A stretch of DNA of 32,808 nucleotides. It comes from an uncultured Mycoplasmatota bacterium. GTDB lineage: Bacteria; Bacillota_I; Bacilli_A; RF39; UBA660. The notes below the pieces were generated by a model. That model saw nothing but the letters and a program-made list of their open reading frames with translations, was not told the DNA's origin and made no database searches. A program made the position numbers and the translations under genes. Positions 7,134 through 14,264 of this stretch are shown piece after piece. Within the stretch, counting starts at the first letter, position 1. Each line of letters starts with the position of its first letter. The DNA lies in assembly GCA_900549325.1 (NCBI GenBank), contig UROI01000014.1, positions 1 to 32,808 of the forward strand, in the 5' to 3' direction.

Positions 7134-8495
7134 ATGAAAAAGAGAGTAGTAATAGTATTAATAATAGTAATATTAGTTTTAATAGGATTTTTATATCAAA
7201 CATTTGCAATGTCTAATACAATAACTGAAGAAAATGATACTTATGTAGTTAATGTTAGTGATAACACAAGTATAGAATTACCTGCGAGAACATCAAAAAA
7301 GGTATATTATAAATTAACAAATACTAATAATGGAGTAGTAAGATATGGAATAGGTTATTCAGGAACTAATGTAGAAGCTAAAGTATATGAAGATTCAGTT
7401 GATAGTGAAACTGGTTTGATAGATTATATGGAAAATAAGTTTATTAAATTAAAACTAATAAATAATGGTACTACGAGTAGTACTATTACTTTAAGTACAG
7501 TGTTAGGTTATGAAAATGGTGGCGATTTAATAGTACCAAACGGAGTAACACTTGTAAAAAATAAAGTTAAATTAGTAAACTTTATGAAACTCACCGAGAC
7601 AAATCCTAGTGCTACCTCTAACTTTCTAAATACTACTTTAACAAGAAATACCATTGAAACATTAACAATAACAGATGATAATCTTGTTTCAACAGATGCC
7701 TTAGGTAGTTTTGATGTATCAAGGAATAATGATGGCACTATTATGCTTTGGTATACAAAGGGAACTAGTGATAATTTATATAATGTCTATATAGGTGCTG
7801 AAGGTGGAAAAGTATACATTACAAATTGTTATTATTTATTTTCTTACTTAACCAGTGTTACTAAAATGGACTTTACTTATTTTGATACATCAGAAGCTAC
7901 CTGGATGGAGTCAATGTTTAAATATTGTACTTCAGTAAAAAAATTAGACTTAAGTATGTTTGATACGAGTAAAGTAACCTATATGGGCAGTATGTTTGAT
8001 CACTGCGATGCTTTGACGAGCTTAAATGTATTTAGTTTTAATACTTCAAAAGTAACCAATATGACTAGTATGTTTAGTAATTGTCAATCCCTTGAAAACA
8101 TAGATTTATCTAATTTTGATACAAGTAACGTTACCTCCATGAGAACAATGTTTTTGAAAAATTATACTCTAAAAGAATTAAACTTAAGCACTTTTAACAC
8201 ATCAAAAGTAACAAGTATGAATGCTATGTTTCAGTATTGTACTTCACTTACTAAGTTAAATATAAGTAGTTTTAATACATCAAATGTAACCAATATGTCC
8301 GCGATATTTTCTTATGATAGTAAACTTACACTTATTGATATGCGAAATATGACTTTTACTAGTAAACTAACTGATGCCAATTCAATGTTTTATGGTGCCT
8401 CAAATAATGCCACTATATACGTTAAAAGTAATACAGAAAAAACTTGGTTAAATACTAACTATAGTAGCTTAACCAATGTTATTGCAGTTAGTTAA
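7134..8495 (+). CDS. BspA-like repeat surface protein, paralogue 1
   Basis: A 453-residue protein. Its ATG at 7134 follows the SD AGGTGAT and matches the start of the paralogue at 8864; a TTG at 7113 in the same frame is rejected because it precedes the SD. Residues 1-24 form a hydrophobic signal or anchor segment (a cleavage after QTFA is possible). Residues 25-149 are a domain nearly identical to paralogue 2, about 150-240 a divergent spacer (DGTIMLWYT), and about 245-420 seven or eight DUF285 repeats. There is no LPXTG, so attachment would be by the N-terminal segment. The role is inferred to be surface exposure and binding. A promoter, a poly-G leader and a terminator precede it, so expression is probably switched. 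No clear terminator follows. Confidence 0.88.
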   Translation: MKKRVVIVLIIVILVLIGFLYQTFAMSNTITEENDTYVVNVSDNTSIELPARTSKKVYYKLTNTNNGVVRYGIGYSGTNVEAKVYEDSVDSETGLIDYMENKFIKLKLINNGTTSSTITLSTVLGYENGGDLIVPNGVTLVKNKVKLVNFMKLTETNPSATSNFLNTTLTRNTIETLTITDDNLVSTDALGSFDVSRNNDGTIMLWYTKGTSDNLYNVYIGAEGGKVYITNCYYLFSYLTSVTKMDFTYFDTSEATWMESMFKYCTSVKKLDLSMFDTSKVTYMGSMFDHCDALTSLNVFSFNTSKVTNMTSMFSNCQSLENIDLSNFDTSNVTSMRTMFLKNYTLKELNLSTFNTSKVTSMNAMFQYCTSLTKLNISSFNTSNVTNMSAIFSYDSKLTLIDMRNMTFTSKLTDANSMFYGASNNATIYVKSNTEKTWLNTNYSSLTNVIAVS

Positions 8496-8527
8496 TTAAA
8501 GTATTTATAAAAAGGCCTAATAACTTA

Positions 8528-8556
8528 TTGAAAAAACTGAATTCTTATGGTATTAT
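8528..8556 (+). promoter_or_regulatory. Promoter of surface-protein locus 2
   Basis: TTGAAA (8528-8533), a 17-nt spacer and TATTAT (8551-8556), with the same -10 surroundings as the promoter at 6886. It is followed by a 5' leader about 130 nt long. Confidence 0.7.
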
Positions 8557-8593
8557 TAATATGTAATAAAAAATATATTTGAATGATTGAAAA

Positions 8594-8632
8594 ATACCAA
8601 ATAATTCGTGAGTTTCGATACCAATTAATTCG
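8594..8632 (+). repeat. Two direct copies of ATACCAAWTAATTCG in the locus-2 leader
   Basis: The copies lie at 8594-8608 and 8618-8632, 24 bp apart, differing at one base. They sit between the promoter and the leader ORF SD, in a stretch absent from locus 1. They could be a protein-binding site or an RNA feature; the function is not known. Confidence 0.6.
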
Positions 8633-8695
8633 CAAATCAACACAACAGAAAATTTGGTGTTTCACAAAATATTTTTAATGAAGGAGGTAGTAGAT

Positions 8696-8764
8696 ATGAG
8701 TCTAAGTTATCAAGTACATTTGTTCGTCAAGGGGGGGGGTCAATTTACTACCATACTAATATAA
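8696..8764 (+). CDS. Leader ORF 2 with internal G9 tract
   Basis: An SD of AAGGAGG (8681-8687) precedes the ATG. As sequenced it encodes 22 residues (Lys-Gly-Gly-Gly in the middle) and stops at TAA 8762-8764, about 28 nt before the terminator hairpin. With G10 the frame runs on to TAA 8809-8811, inside the 5' arm of the hairpin's apical stem. With G8 it stops at 8757-8759. The peptide is unrelated to leader 1. Translation is inferred from the SD and the shared layout. Confidence 0.6.
   Translation: MSLSYQVHLFVKGGGQFTTILI
8731..8739 (+). repeat. Poly-G tract (G9), candidate slippage site
   Basis: Nine consecutive G residues inside leader ORF 2, about 175 nt downstream of the -10 box. It is the counterpart of the G10 tract at 6996. 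Confidence 0.9.
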
Positions 8765-8792
8765 AGGGAAATAATTTATTAAATAATATAAG

Positions 8793-8844
8793 GACTATAA
8801 GGGAAAACTAATAGAAATATTAGTCTTTCTTTATAGTCTTTTTT
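8793..8844 (+). terminator. Attenuator-type intrinsic terminator before surface gene 2
   Basis: The apical stem ACTAATA (8807-8813)/TATTAGT (8818-8824) has a GAAA loop. It is extended by GACTATAAGGGAAA pairing with CTTTCTTTATAGTC (8825-8838), with one A-C mismatch and two G-T pairs, and is followed by six T residues. The 3' arm is the same as in locus 1 while the 5' arm differs, yet both fold. Confidence 0.8.
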
Positions 8845-8863
8845 GTTTGAGGTGATGGATTAA

Positions 8864-10618
8864 ATGAAGAAGAGAGTAATAATAGTATTAATAATAGTAA
8901 TATTAGTTTTAATAGGATTTTTATATCAAACATTTGCAATGTCTAATACAATAACTGAAGAAAATGATACTTATGTAGTTAATGTTAGTGATAACACAAG
9001 TATAGAATTACCTGCGAGAACATCAAAAAAGGTATATTATAAATTAACAAATACTAATAATGGAGTAGTAAGATATGGAATAGGTTATTCAGGAACTAAT
9101 GTAGAAGCTAAAGTATATGAAGATTCAGTTGATAGTGAAACTGGTTTGATAGATTATATGGAAAATAAGTTTATTAAATTAAAACTAATAAATAATGGTA
9201 CTACGAGTAGTACTATTACTTTAAGTACAGTGTTAGGTTATGAAAATGGTGGCGATTTAATAGTACCAAACGGAGTAACACTTGTAAAAAATAAAGTTAA
9301 ATTAGTAAATACACTAAAAAATGCTGAAGGTAGTGTTAGTGCTACTTCTAACTTTCTAGATACATCTTTAGTTAGAAATACTATAGAAACACTAACTATA
9401 ACAAATGATAATCTTGTTTCAGCAGATGCTTTAGGTAGCTTTGATGTGTCAAAGAATAATGATGGTACTGTTATGTTATGGTATACAAAAGGAACTAGTG
9501 ATAATTTATATAATGTATATATAGGTGCAGAAGGAGGAAAGGTATATGCTCCAGCAAGTACTTATATGTACTTTAGTTATTTGACCAATACGACTTCTAT
9601 GAATTTTACTTATTTTGACACTTCAAATACTACATATATGGATGATATGTTTAAAAAAAGTGAGTCAGTAGTTAGTTTAGATTTGAGTATGTTTAATACG
9701 AGTAAGGTAACTGGAATGGCGCAATTATTTAATGGTTGTACAAAATTAACTTCTGTAGATTTAAGTAGTTTTGATACTTCAAGAGTAAGCTATATGAATC
9801 ATATGTTTAATGATTGCTCTAGTTTGAAAAGTATAAACTTATCTAATTTTGACACATCAAATGTAAAAGATATGAAGTATATGTTTGCAAATTGTACTTC
9901 ACTAAAAAGTTTAGATTTAAGTAATTTTAACACATCAAAAGTAACAGATATGCAAAGCCTTTTTAGATATTGTACATCACTTGTAGGCTTAAATATAGGC
10001 AATTTTAATACAAGCAATGTAACCAATATGGAGGGAATGTTTTATCATTGTGAATCATTTGCTAGTTTAGATTTGAGTATGTTTAATACGAGTAATGTTA
10101 CCAATATGAAAGTTATGTTTGAAAGTTGTTACAAATTAACAAGTATAGATTTATCAAGTTTTAATACATCAAAAATTACGAGTATGTATCATATGTTTTT
10201 TGGATGTAATTCTCTAGAAAGTATAGATTTATCTAATTTTGATACTTCAAATGTAACTAGTATGAATGGAATGTTTGTAAAGTGTTATGCACTTAAAGAT
10301 TTAGATTTAAGCAAATTTAATACTTCTAAAGTTACAGATATGCTTAATATGTTTCAGTATTGTACATCACTTACTAAATTAAATATAAGTAACTTTGATA
10401 CATCGAATGTAACTAATATGAATAGTATGTTTTCTTATAATAGTAAACTTACCTATATTGATATGAGAAGTATGACTTTTGGTAGTAATCTTCTTTACGC
10501 TAATAGTATGTTTTATACAGTACCAAATAATGCTACTATATATGTTAAAAGTGCTACTGAAAAAGCTTGGCTAAATACTAATTATAGTAGTTTAACCAAT
10601 GTTATCTCAGTTAGTTAA
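8864..10618 (+). CDS. BspA-like repeat surface protein, paralogue 2
   Basis: A 584-residue protein whose ATG follows an AGGTGAT SD. Residues 1-24 are a hydrophobic signal or anchor segment. Residues 25-149 equal paralogue 1 with no amino-acid change that I can see, and the DNA there is identical over about 430 bp. About 150-240 is a spacer with DGTVMLWYT, and about 245-545 holds about twelve DUF285 repeats (LDLSNFDTSNVTxMxxMF type), more than in paralogue 1. No sortase motif is seen at the C-terminus. It is probably a surface adhesin or antigen; the ligand is unknown. It is controlled by the promoter at 8528 and the leader/terminator at 8696-8844. A strong terminator follows at 10624. Confidence 0.9.
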   Translation: MKKRVIIVLIIVILVLIGFLYQTFAMSNTITEENDTYVVNVSDNTSIELPARTSKKVYYKLTNTNNGVVRYGIGYSGTNVEAKVYEDSVDSETGLIDYMENKFIKLKLINNGTTSSTITLSTVLGYENGGDLIVPNGVTLVKNKVKLVNTLKNAEGSVSATSNFLDTSLVRNTIETLTITNDNLVSADALGSFDVSKNNDGTVMLWYTKGTSDNLYNVYIGAEGGKVYAPASTYMYFSYLTNTTSMNFTYFDTSNTTYMDDMFKKSESVVSLDLSMFNTSKVTGMAQLFNGCTKLTSVDLSSFDTSRVSYMNHMFNDCSSLKSINLSNFDTSNVKDMKYMFANCTSLKSLDLSNFNTSKVTDMQSLFRYCTSLVGLNIGNFNTSNVTNMEGMFYHCESFASLDLSMFNTSNVTNMKVMFESCYKLTSIDLSSFNTSKITSMYHMFFGCNSLESIDLSNFDTSNVTSMNGMFVKCYALKDLDLSKFNTSKVTDMLNMFQYCTSLTKLNISNFDTSNVTNMNSMFSYNSKLTYIDMRSMTFGSNLLYANSMFYTVPNNATIYVKSATEKAWLNTNYSSLTNVISVS

Positions 10619-10623
10619 TTATA

Positions 10624-10662
10624 AGTAATTATTAGTTTAGGTATTCTAATAATTGCTTTTTT
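10624..10662 (+). terminator. Intrinsic terminator of surface gene 2
   Basis: AGTAATTATTAG (10624-10635) pairs with CTAATAATTGCT (10646-10657), with one T-G pair, and is followed by TTTTT. Confidence 0.85.
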
Positions 10663-10703
10663 AATATTTATTTACTAGTTCTTAAAAATATAATATTTAT
10701 CTC

Positions 10704-10732
10704 TTTTCAAAAAAGTTAAAATGTATTATAAT
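10704..10732 (+). promoter_or_regulatory. Likely promoter of the deacetylase/pilin operon
   Basis: TATAAT at 10727-10732 with a poor -35 (TTTTCA, 10704-10709) at 17-nt spacing. An AGGAGG SD for the ATG at 10756 follows. Confidence 0.45.
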
Positions 10733-10755
10733 TAATATGAATAGGAGGCTACAAA

Positions 10756-12003
10756 ATGAAAAAGAAAAGAAAGTTAAATATTAGTAAAGTAGTAGTATTA
10801 ATTGTCGTAGTAATAATCATAGTACTAGGAGTATTCTTTATAGTAAAAAAAGGTAGTGAAAATAAAAAACTTCTTATGATAGAATTAACCACTATTGAAG
10901 AAGCCAATACTTTTACCAAAGATAATAATCTAAAACTAGAAGTAAGTTATGAATATAGTGATGAGATAGAAAAAGATAGTGTAATATCTCAAAATATTAA
11001 AAAGGGTACTGAATTAAAAGATACTGATACCATTGTAATAGTGGTATCAAAAGGAAAAATAGATAAAGAAAAACTAGCTTCTGATGGTATAAATGAATTG
11101 GGTAAAGTACCAATTATGATGTATCACGGTATTAGAGAAAGAACTAGTTCTAGTACTGGTACAACAGGTGGTAATGTCGATAAAGATGGTTATAATAGAA
11201 CCCCAGAAGCCTTTAGAAAAGACCTAGAATTTTATTACGAAAATGGTTATAGAATGATAAGATTAGACGATTATATTAATGGCAAAGTAGATGTCGAATA
11301 TGGAAAAAGCCCAATAATACTTACCTTTGACGATGGCAATGAAGATAATATCAAAGTAACAGGATTAGATGAAAATGGTGATATTATTATTGATAAAAAT
11401 AGTGCTGTTGGTATTCTTGAAGAATTCAAAAAGAAACACCCCGATGCTAATGTTACAGCCACTTTCTTTGTAAATGGTGGTATCTTTAATCAAAGTGAAT
11501 ATAATGAAAAAATACTAAAGTGGATGGTAGCTAATGGTTATGATATCGGTAATCACACTCAAACTCACTTAGATATAAAGAAATCAAGTAGTGATAGAGT
11601 TCAAAAAGAAATAGCCTATGTTTATGATAAGCTAGAAGAAATGATACCAGGTAAATATGTAAAAATAATAGCTCTACCTTTTGGTAGTCCATATGTTAAA
11701 ACACATGATAATTTTAAATATGTCTTATCCACTACTTATAATGATAAAACCTATGATACTGAAGCTGCTTTAAGAGTAGGTTGGGAACCAGAAGTATCTT
11801 GCTTTGATAAAGACTTTGATAAAACTTTCTTAAAAAGATGCCGAGCTTATGATAACAATGGTAAAGAGTTTGATATAGAAATGGTCTTTAAAAACCTAGA
11901 AAAAAATAGATACATATCCGATGGCGATCCTAATACAATAACCATCAAAGAAAGTAATAAAGATAAATTAGTAGAAACAAATATGAAGATTATTACCTAC
12001 TAG
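10756..12003 (+). CDS. Membrane-anchored PASTA + polysaccharide deacetylase (NodB) protein
   Basis: A 415-residue protein. A positively charged start is followed by a membrane segment (about 10-31). Residues about 38-102 are one PASTA-like domain (IEEANTFTKDNN...SVISQNIKKGTEL...IVIVVSKGK), which in other proteins binds peptidoglycan. A NodB-type deacetylase domain then runs from about 115: IMMYHGI, TFDDGN (about 190-195, with the two catalytic/metal aspartates) and the metal motif GNHTQTH (about 265-270). It probably removes acetyl groups from extracellular or wall polysaccharide such as peptidoglycan; the substrate is inferred. It is the first gene of a tight operon with two pilin-like genes (gaps of 13 and 21 bp). 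Confidence 0.88.
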   Translation: MKKKRKLNISKVVVLIVVVIIIVLGVFFIVKKGSENKKLLMIELTTIEEANTFTKDNNLKLEVSYEYSDEIEKDSVISQNIKKGTELKDTDTIVIVVSKGKIDKEKLASDGINELGKVPIMMYHGIRERTSSSTGTTGGNVDKDGYNRTPEAFRKDLEFYYENGYRMIRLDDYINGKVDVEYGKSPIILTFDDGNEDNIKVTGLDENGDIIIDKNSAVGILEEFKKKHPDANVTATFFVNGGIFNQSEYNEKILKWMVANGYDIGNHTQTHLDIKKSSSDRVQKEIAYVYDKLEEMIPGKYVKIIALPFGSPYVKTHDNFKYVLSTTYNDKTYDTEAALRVGWEPEVSCFDKDFDKTFLKRCRAYDNNGKEFDIEMVFKNLEKNRYISDGDPNTITIKESNKDKLVETNMKIITY

Positions 12004-12016
12004 GAAAGGAATAAAT

Positions 12017-12874
12017 ATGAAGTTAAACGATAAGGGATTTGCTATAACTGGAATATTATATGGATTACTTATATTATTTGCTCTTCTAGTGGGTTCTTAT
12101 TTAACAATATTAACTGCTAGAAAAAATAGATTAGATGGTATCGTCGAAAATATCGAAAACACTTATAGCGGCAAATACACTTTAACCCTTCAAAAAGGTG
12201 AAGGAATAAGTGCTATATATTACTCTAAAGATAACATAAATTTTACACTAGTAGATTCTCCAATTGATGTAGTAAAAGGCGATATTATCTACTATTATGC
12301 TACCGCTAGTACTAATTACTTCACTAATTGTTCTAGTAAAGCCAAAACCTGCACAGTAGAAATAAAAAATGGTACCGAAGAATTAACAATAACAGGTTCA
12401 CTACAGAGTTATACTTTAAGATTAGTTGCGGGAACAGGTGTTGATTCTGTTTGTTATAAAACAAATGATACTAGTACCTACACTTGTAGTACTACTACCA
12501 TAACAGTGACACTCCAGTATGGAACAATATATTCCTACTATGCCACCGCTAAATTAGGATACACCTTAGATAAGTGCAACTCTCTTCAAAATGCCTGCAG
12601 TAGTAAAATAACCACTAATATGGTAAACATGATTTCTGGAACATCAACTATTAATGCAGTTACCGTAACTCTAATAATAGACGACGAAGATAAAGGTACT
12701 ACAACATTAACCAAAGGTAATAAATATAGTGAGACATTTACTACACCAACTAGTAACTTATCAGTAACTTGCACGAATAACCAGCAGGCCTACCTAAATA
12801 CCACAGGCACTAATGGTTCAATAACAATAGACTCAGTAACAGCAAGTACTAAGTGTACCATTACATATGGTTAA
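12017..12874 (+). CDS. Pilin-like secreted protein with type IV prepilin-style N-terminus
   Basis: A 285-residue protein with an AGGAAAGGAA SD. The N-terminus MKLNDKG-FAITGILYGLLILF resembles a prepilin leader cut after Gly7, followed by one hydrophobic helix (8-33), but it lacks the Glu at +5 of normal pilins. Behind it are two related beta domains of about 80 residues (YTLTLQKGEG...YYYATAS...NCSSKAKTC and YTLRLVAGTG...YSYYATAK...KCNSLQNAC), then a third short domain. The paired Cys residues could form disulphides outside the cell. It sits directly before a typical pseudopilin gene, supporting a role in a type IV pilus or competence-like fibre (inference). It is not assignable to a named family. 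Confidence 0.65.
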   Translation: MKLNDKGFAITGILYGLLILFALLVGSYLTILTARKNRLDGIVENIENTYSGKYTLTLQKGEGISAIYYSKDNINFTLVDSPIDVVKGDIIYYYATASTNYFTNCSSKAKTCTVEIKNGTEELTITGSLQSYTLRLVAGTGVDSVCYKTNDTSTYTCSTTTITVTLQYGTIYSYYATAKLGYTLDKCNSLQNACSSKITTNMVNMISGTSTINAVTVTLIIDDEDKGTTTLTKGNKYSETFTTPTSNLSVTCTNNQQAYLNTTGTNGSITIDSVTASTKCTITYG

Positions 12875-12895
12875 AAATATTAAAGGAATGATATT

Positions 12896-13276
12896 ATGAA
12901 TAGAAGAGGATTTACATTAATTGAGACAGTTATGGTAATAGCCATATTAGGAGTATTAATGCTAATATTAGTACCCAATGTTATTTTATTAATTAATAAA
13001 AACAATACAAAATCATGTCAAAGTATAGAAGATAGCGTTAAGAATGCCGCTAAAATATATGTAACAAATAATAAATATCAGTTAGGATTTAGCTGTGATA
13101 CAGCCAAAGAAATAACCATTCAAACATTAGTGGATGCGGGAGACCTAAAACTTTCTAATAATAAATTAGTCAATCCTGCCAGCGGTGAAAATATCCCATT
13201 AAATAGTACAATCAAAGTTACATATAATTGCAGTACCAAAGATTTTAGTTATGATTTTAAATTAAATTGTAGTTAA
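12896..13276 (+). CDS. Type II secretion/type IV pilus pseudopilin
   Basis: A 126-residue protein with an AAAGGAA SD. A classical class III signal MNRRG-FTLIETVMVIAILGVLMLILVP is visible: prepilin peptidase would cut after Gly5, and Glu is at +5 of the mature protein. A single N-terminal helix is followed by a short globular part with four Cys residues (SCQS, FSCD, NCST, LNCS). It belongs to the GspG/ComGC-like pseudopilin group. The pilus assembly ATPase and peptidase are not in this window. It is the last gene of the operon starting at 10756. Confidence 0.87.
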   Translation: MNRRGFTLIETVMVIAILGVLMLILVPNVILLINKNNTKSCQSIEDSVKNAAKIYVTNNKYQLGFSCDTAKEITIQTLVDAGDLKLSNNKLVNPASGENIPLNSTIKVTYNCSTKDFSYDFKLNCS

Positions 13277-13279
13277 ATA

Positions 13280-13308
13280 TTGTATTTTAAAAAAATATAT
13301 GATAGAAT
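13280..13308 (+). promoter_or_regulatory. Promoter of sepF-divIVA
   Basis: TTGTAT (13280-13285), a 17-nt spacer and TAGAAT (13303-13308), followed by a GGAGAG SD and the sepF ATG. Confidence 0.65.
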
Positions 13309-13332
13309 TAAAGAAGAATAGGAGAGATTATT

Positions 13333-13722
13333 ATGGCACTAAGTAAGTTAAAAAAGTTTGTAACTGAAGAAGTTATGGATGAAAATAATGAAGACGAATA
13401 TTATGATACTGATAAAGCAGTAGTACCAGGAAATGGAAAAATGATATTACTAGAACCTCGAGCTTATTCTGAGAGTCAGCAGATTGCAGACCACCTAAAG
13501 AAAAGAAATACCGTAGTAGTTAACATGAAGAGAGTAACACCAGATCAAGCCAAAAGAATTGTAGACTTTTTAAGTGGTACAGTATACGCTCTTGGAGGAG
13601 ACCTTCAAAAGATAGGCATGGGAATATTCTTATGTACTCCTAAAAACGTAAATGTTGAAGGTACAATCAGCGAAGAAGACGATAAAAATAAAAAGAAAAC
13701 AGATATAGATTTAGAATGGTAA
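13333..13722 (+). CDS. sepF: Cell division protein SepF
   Basis: A 129-residue protein that ties FtsZ filaments to the membrane at the division septum. The N-terminus is an amphipathic helix (MALSKLKKFVTEEVM), followed by an acidic linker. The SepF core runs from about 36 to 115: ILLEPRAYSESQQIADHLKKR, VVVNMKRVTPDQAKRIVDFLSG and YALGGDLQKIGMGIFLCTPKNV, all family signatures. Length and order are normal. divIVA starts 16 bp downstream, as in many Firmicutes division clusters. Confidence 0.95.
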   Translation: MALSKLKKFVTEEVMDENNEDEYYDTDKAVVPGNGKMILLEPRAYSESQQIADHLKKRNTVVVNMKRVTPDQAKRIVDFLSGTVYALGGDLQKIGMGIFLCTPKNVNVEGTISEEDDKNKKKTDIDLEW

Positions 13723-13738
13723 GATAAGTAGGTGACTT

Positions 13739-14173
13739 ATGAAGAGATTTACTATAGTACAAAATGGCTATAATATTGAAGAAGTAAATAGATTTATTGA
13801 TATAGTCATTAAAAGACTAGAAAAATTAAATAATGATAATTCTCTTTTACAAGTAAAGATCTCTTCATTAGAGGAACAACTAAAAGAGAAAAAAACAGAA
13901 GAAGTAAAATTATCCGAAGCCATTCTTGCCGCTCAGCAGACTTCCGATCGAATCAAAACTCTTGCTCGTGAAGAAGCAAACATGATTGTCGATCAGGCTA
14001 GAAACAATGCTAATTCTATAGTCCATGAAGCCCTTTTAAATGCTGAAAAAACCGAACATGAAGCCATGCTTCTAAAGAAGAATATTACTGTATATAAAAA
14101 CAGAGTAAAAAACATCATAAAATCTCAACTTGAAATAGCAGAAGACTTAGATAAATATGATTTAGATAATTAA
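13739..14173 (+). CDS. divIVA: DivIVA domain protein
   Basis: A 144-residue protein with an SD (TAGGTGA) just ahead. The N-terminal membrane-binding motif is FTIVQNGYNIEEVNRFIDIVIKRLE (DivIVA families have G-Y-x-x-x-x-V-x-x-F). It is followed by a coiled coil over about residues 20-55 and 60-125, including a segment rich in Ala and Glu. DivIVA proteins mark curved membrane at poles and septa and recruit partners. At 144 residues it is slightly shorter than the Bacillus protein. It is co-transcribed with sepF and ends at an intrinsic terminator. Confidence 0.88.
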   Translation: MKRFTIVQNGYNIEEVNRFIDIVIKRLEKLNNDNSLLQVKISSLEEQLKEKKTEEVKLSEAILAAQQTSDRIKTLAREEANMIVDQARNNANSIVHEALLNAEKTEHEAMLLKKNITVYKNRVKNIIKSQLEIAEDLDKYDLDN

Positions 14174-14194
14174 TACCATTATTGGTATTTTTTT
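14172..14194 (+). terminator. Intrinsic terminator after divIVA
   Basis: AATACCA (14172-14178) pairs with TGGTATT (14183-14189), closed by a TTAT loop, with a run of seven T residues to 14194. It overlaps the divIVA stop codon. Confidence 0.85.
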
Positions 14195-14206
14195 CTTTTA
14201 AACATA

Positions 14207-14235
14207 TTGATAAAAAATCAAAAAAAAGATATAAT
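14207..14235 (+). promoter_or_regulatory. Promoter of the vanZ-ybeY-dgkA-cdd operon
   Basis: TTGATA (14207-14212), a 17-nt spacer and TATAAT (14230-14235), just past the divIVA terminator. Confidence 0.8.
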
Positions 14236-14264
14236 TAATATGTAATAAAAAGGAGATGGTATTA

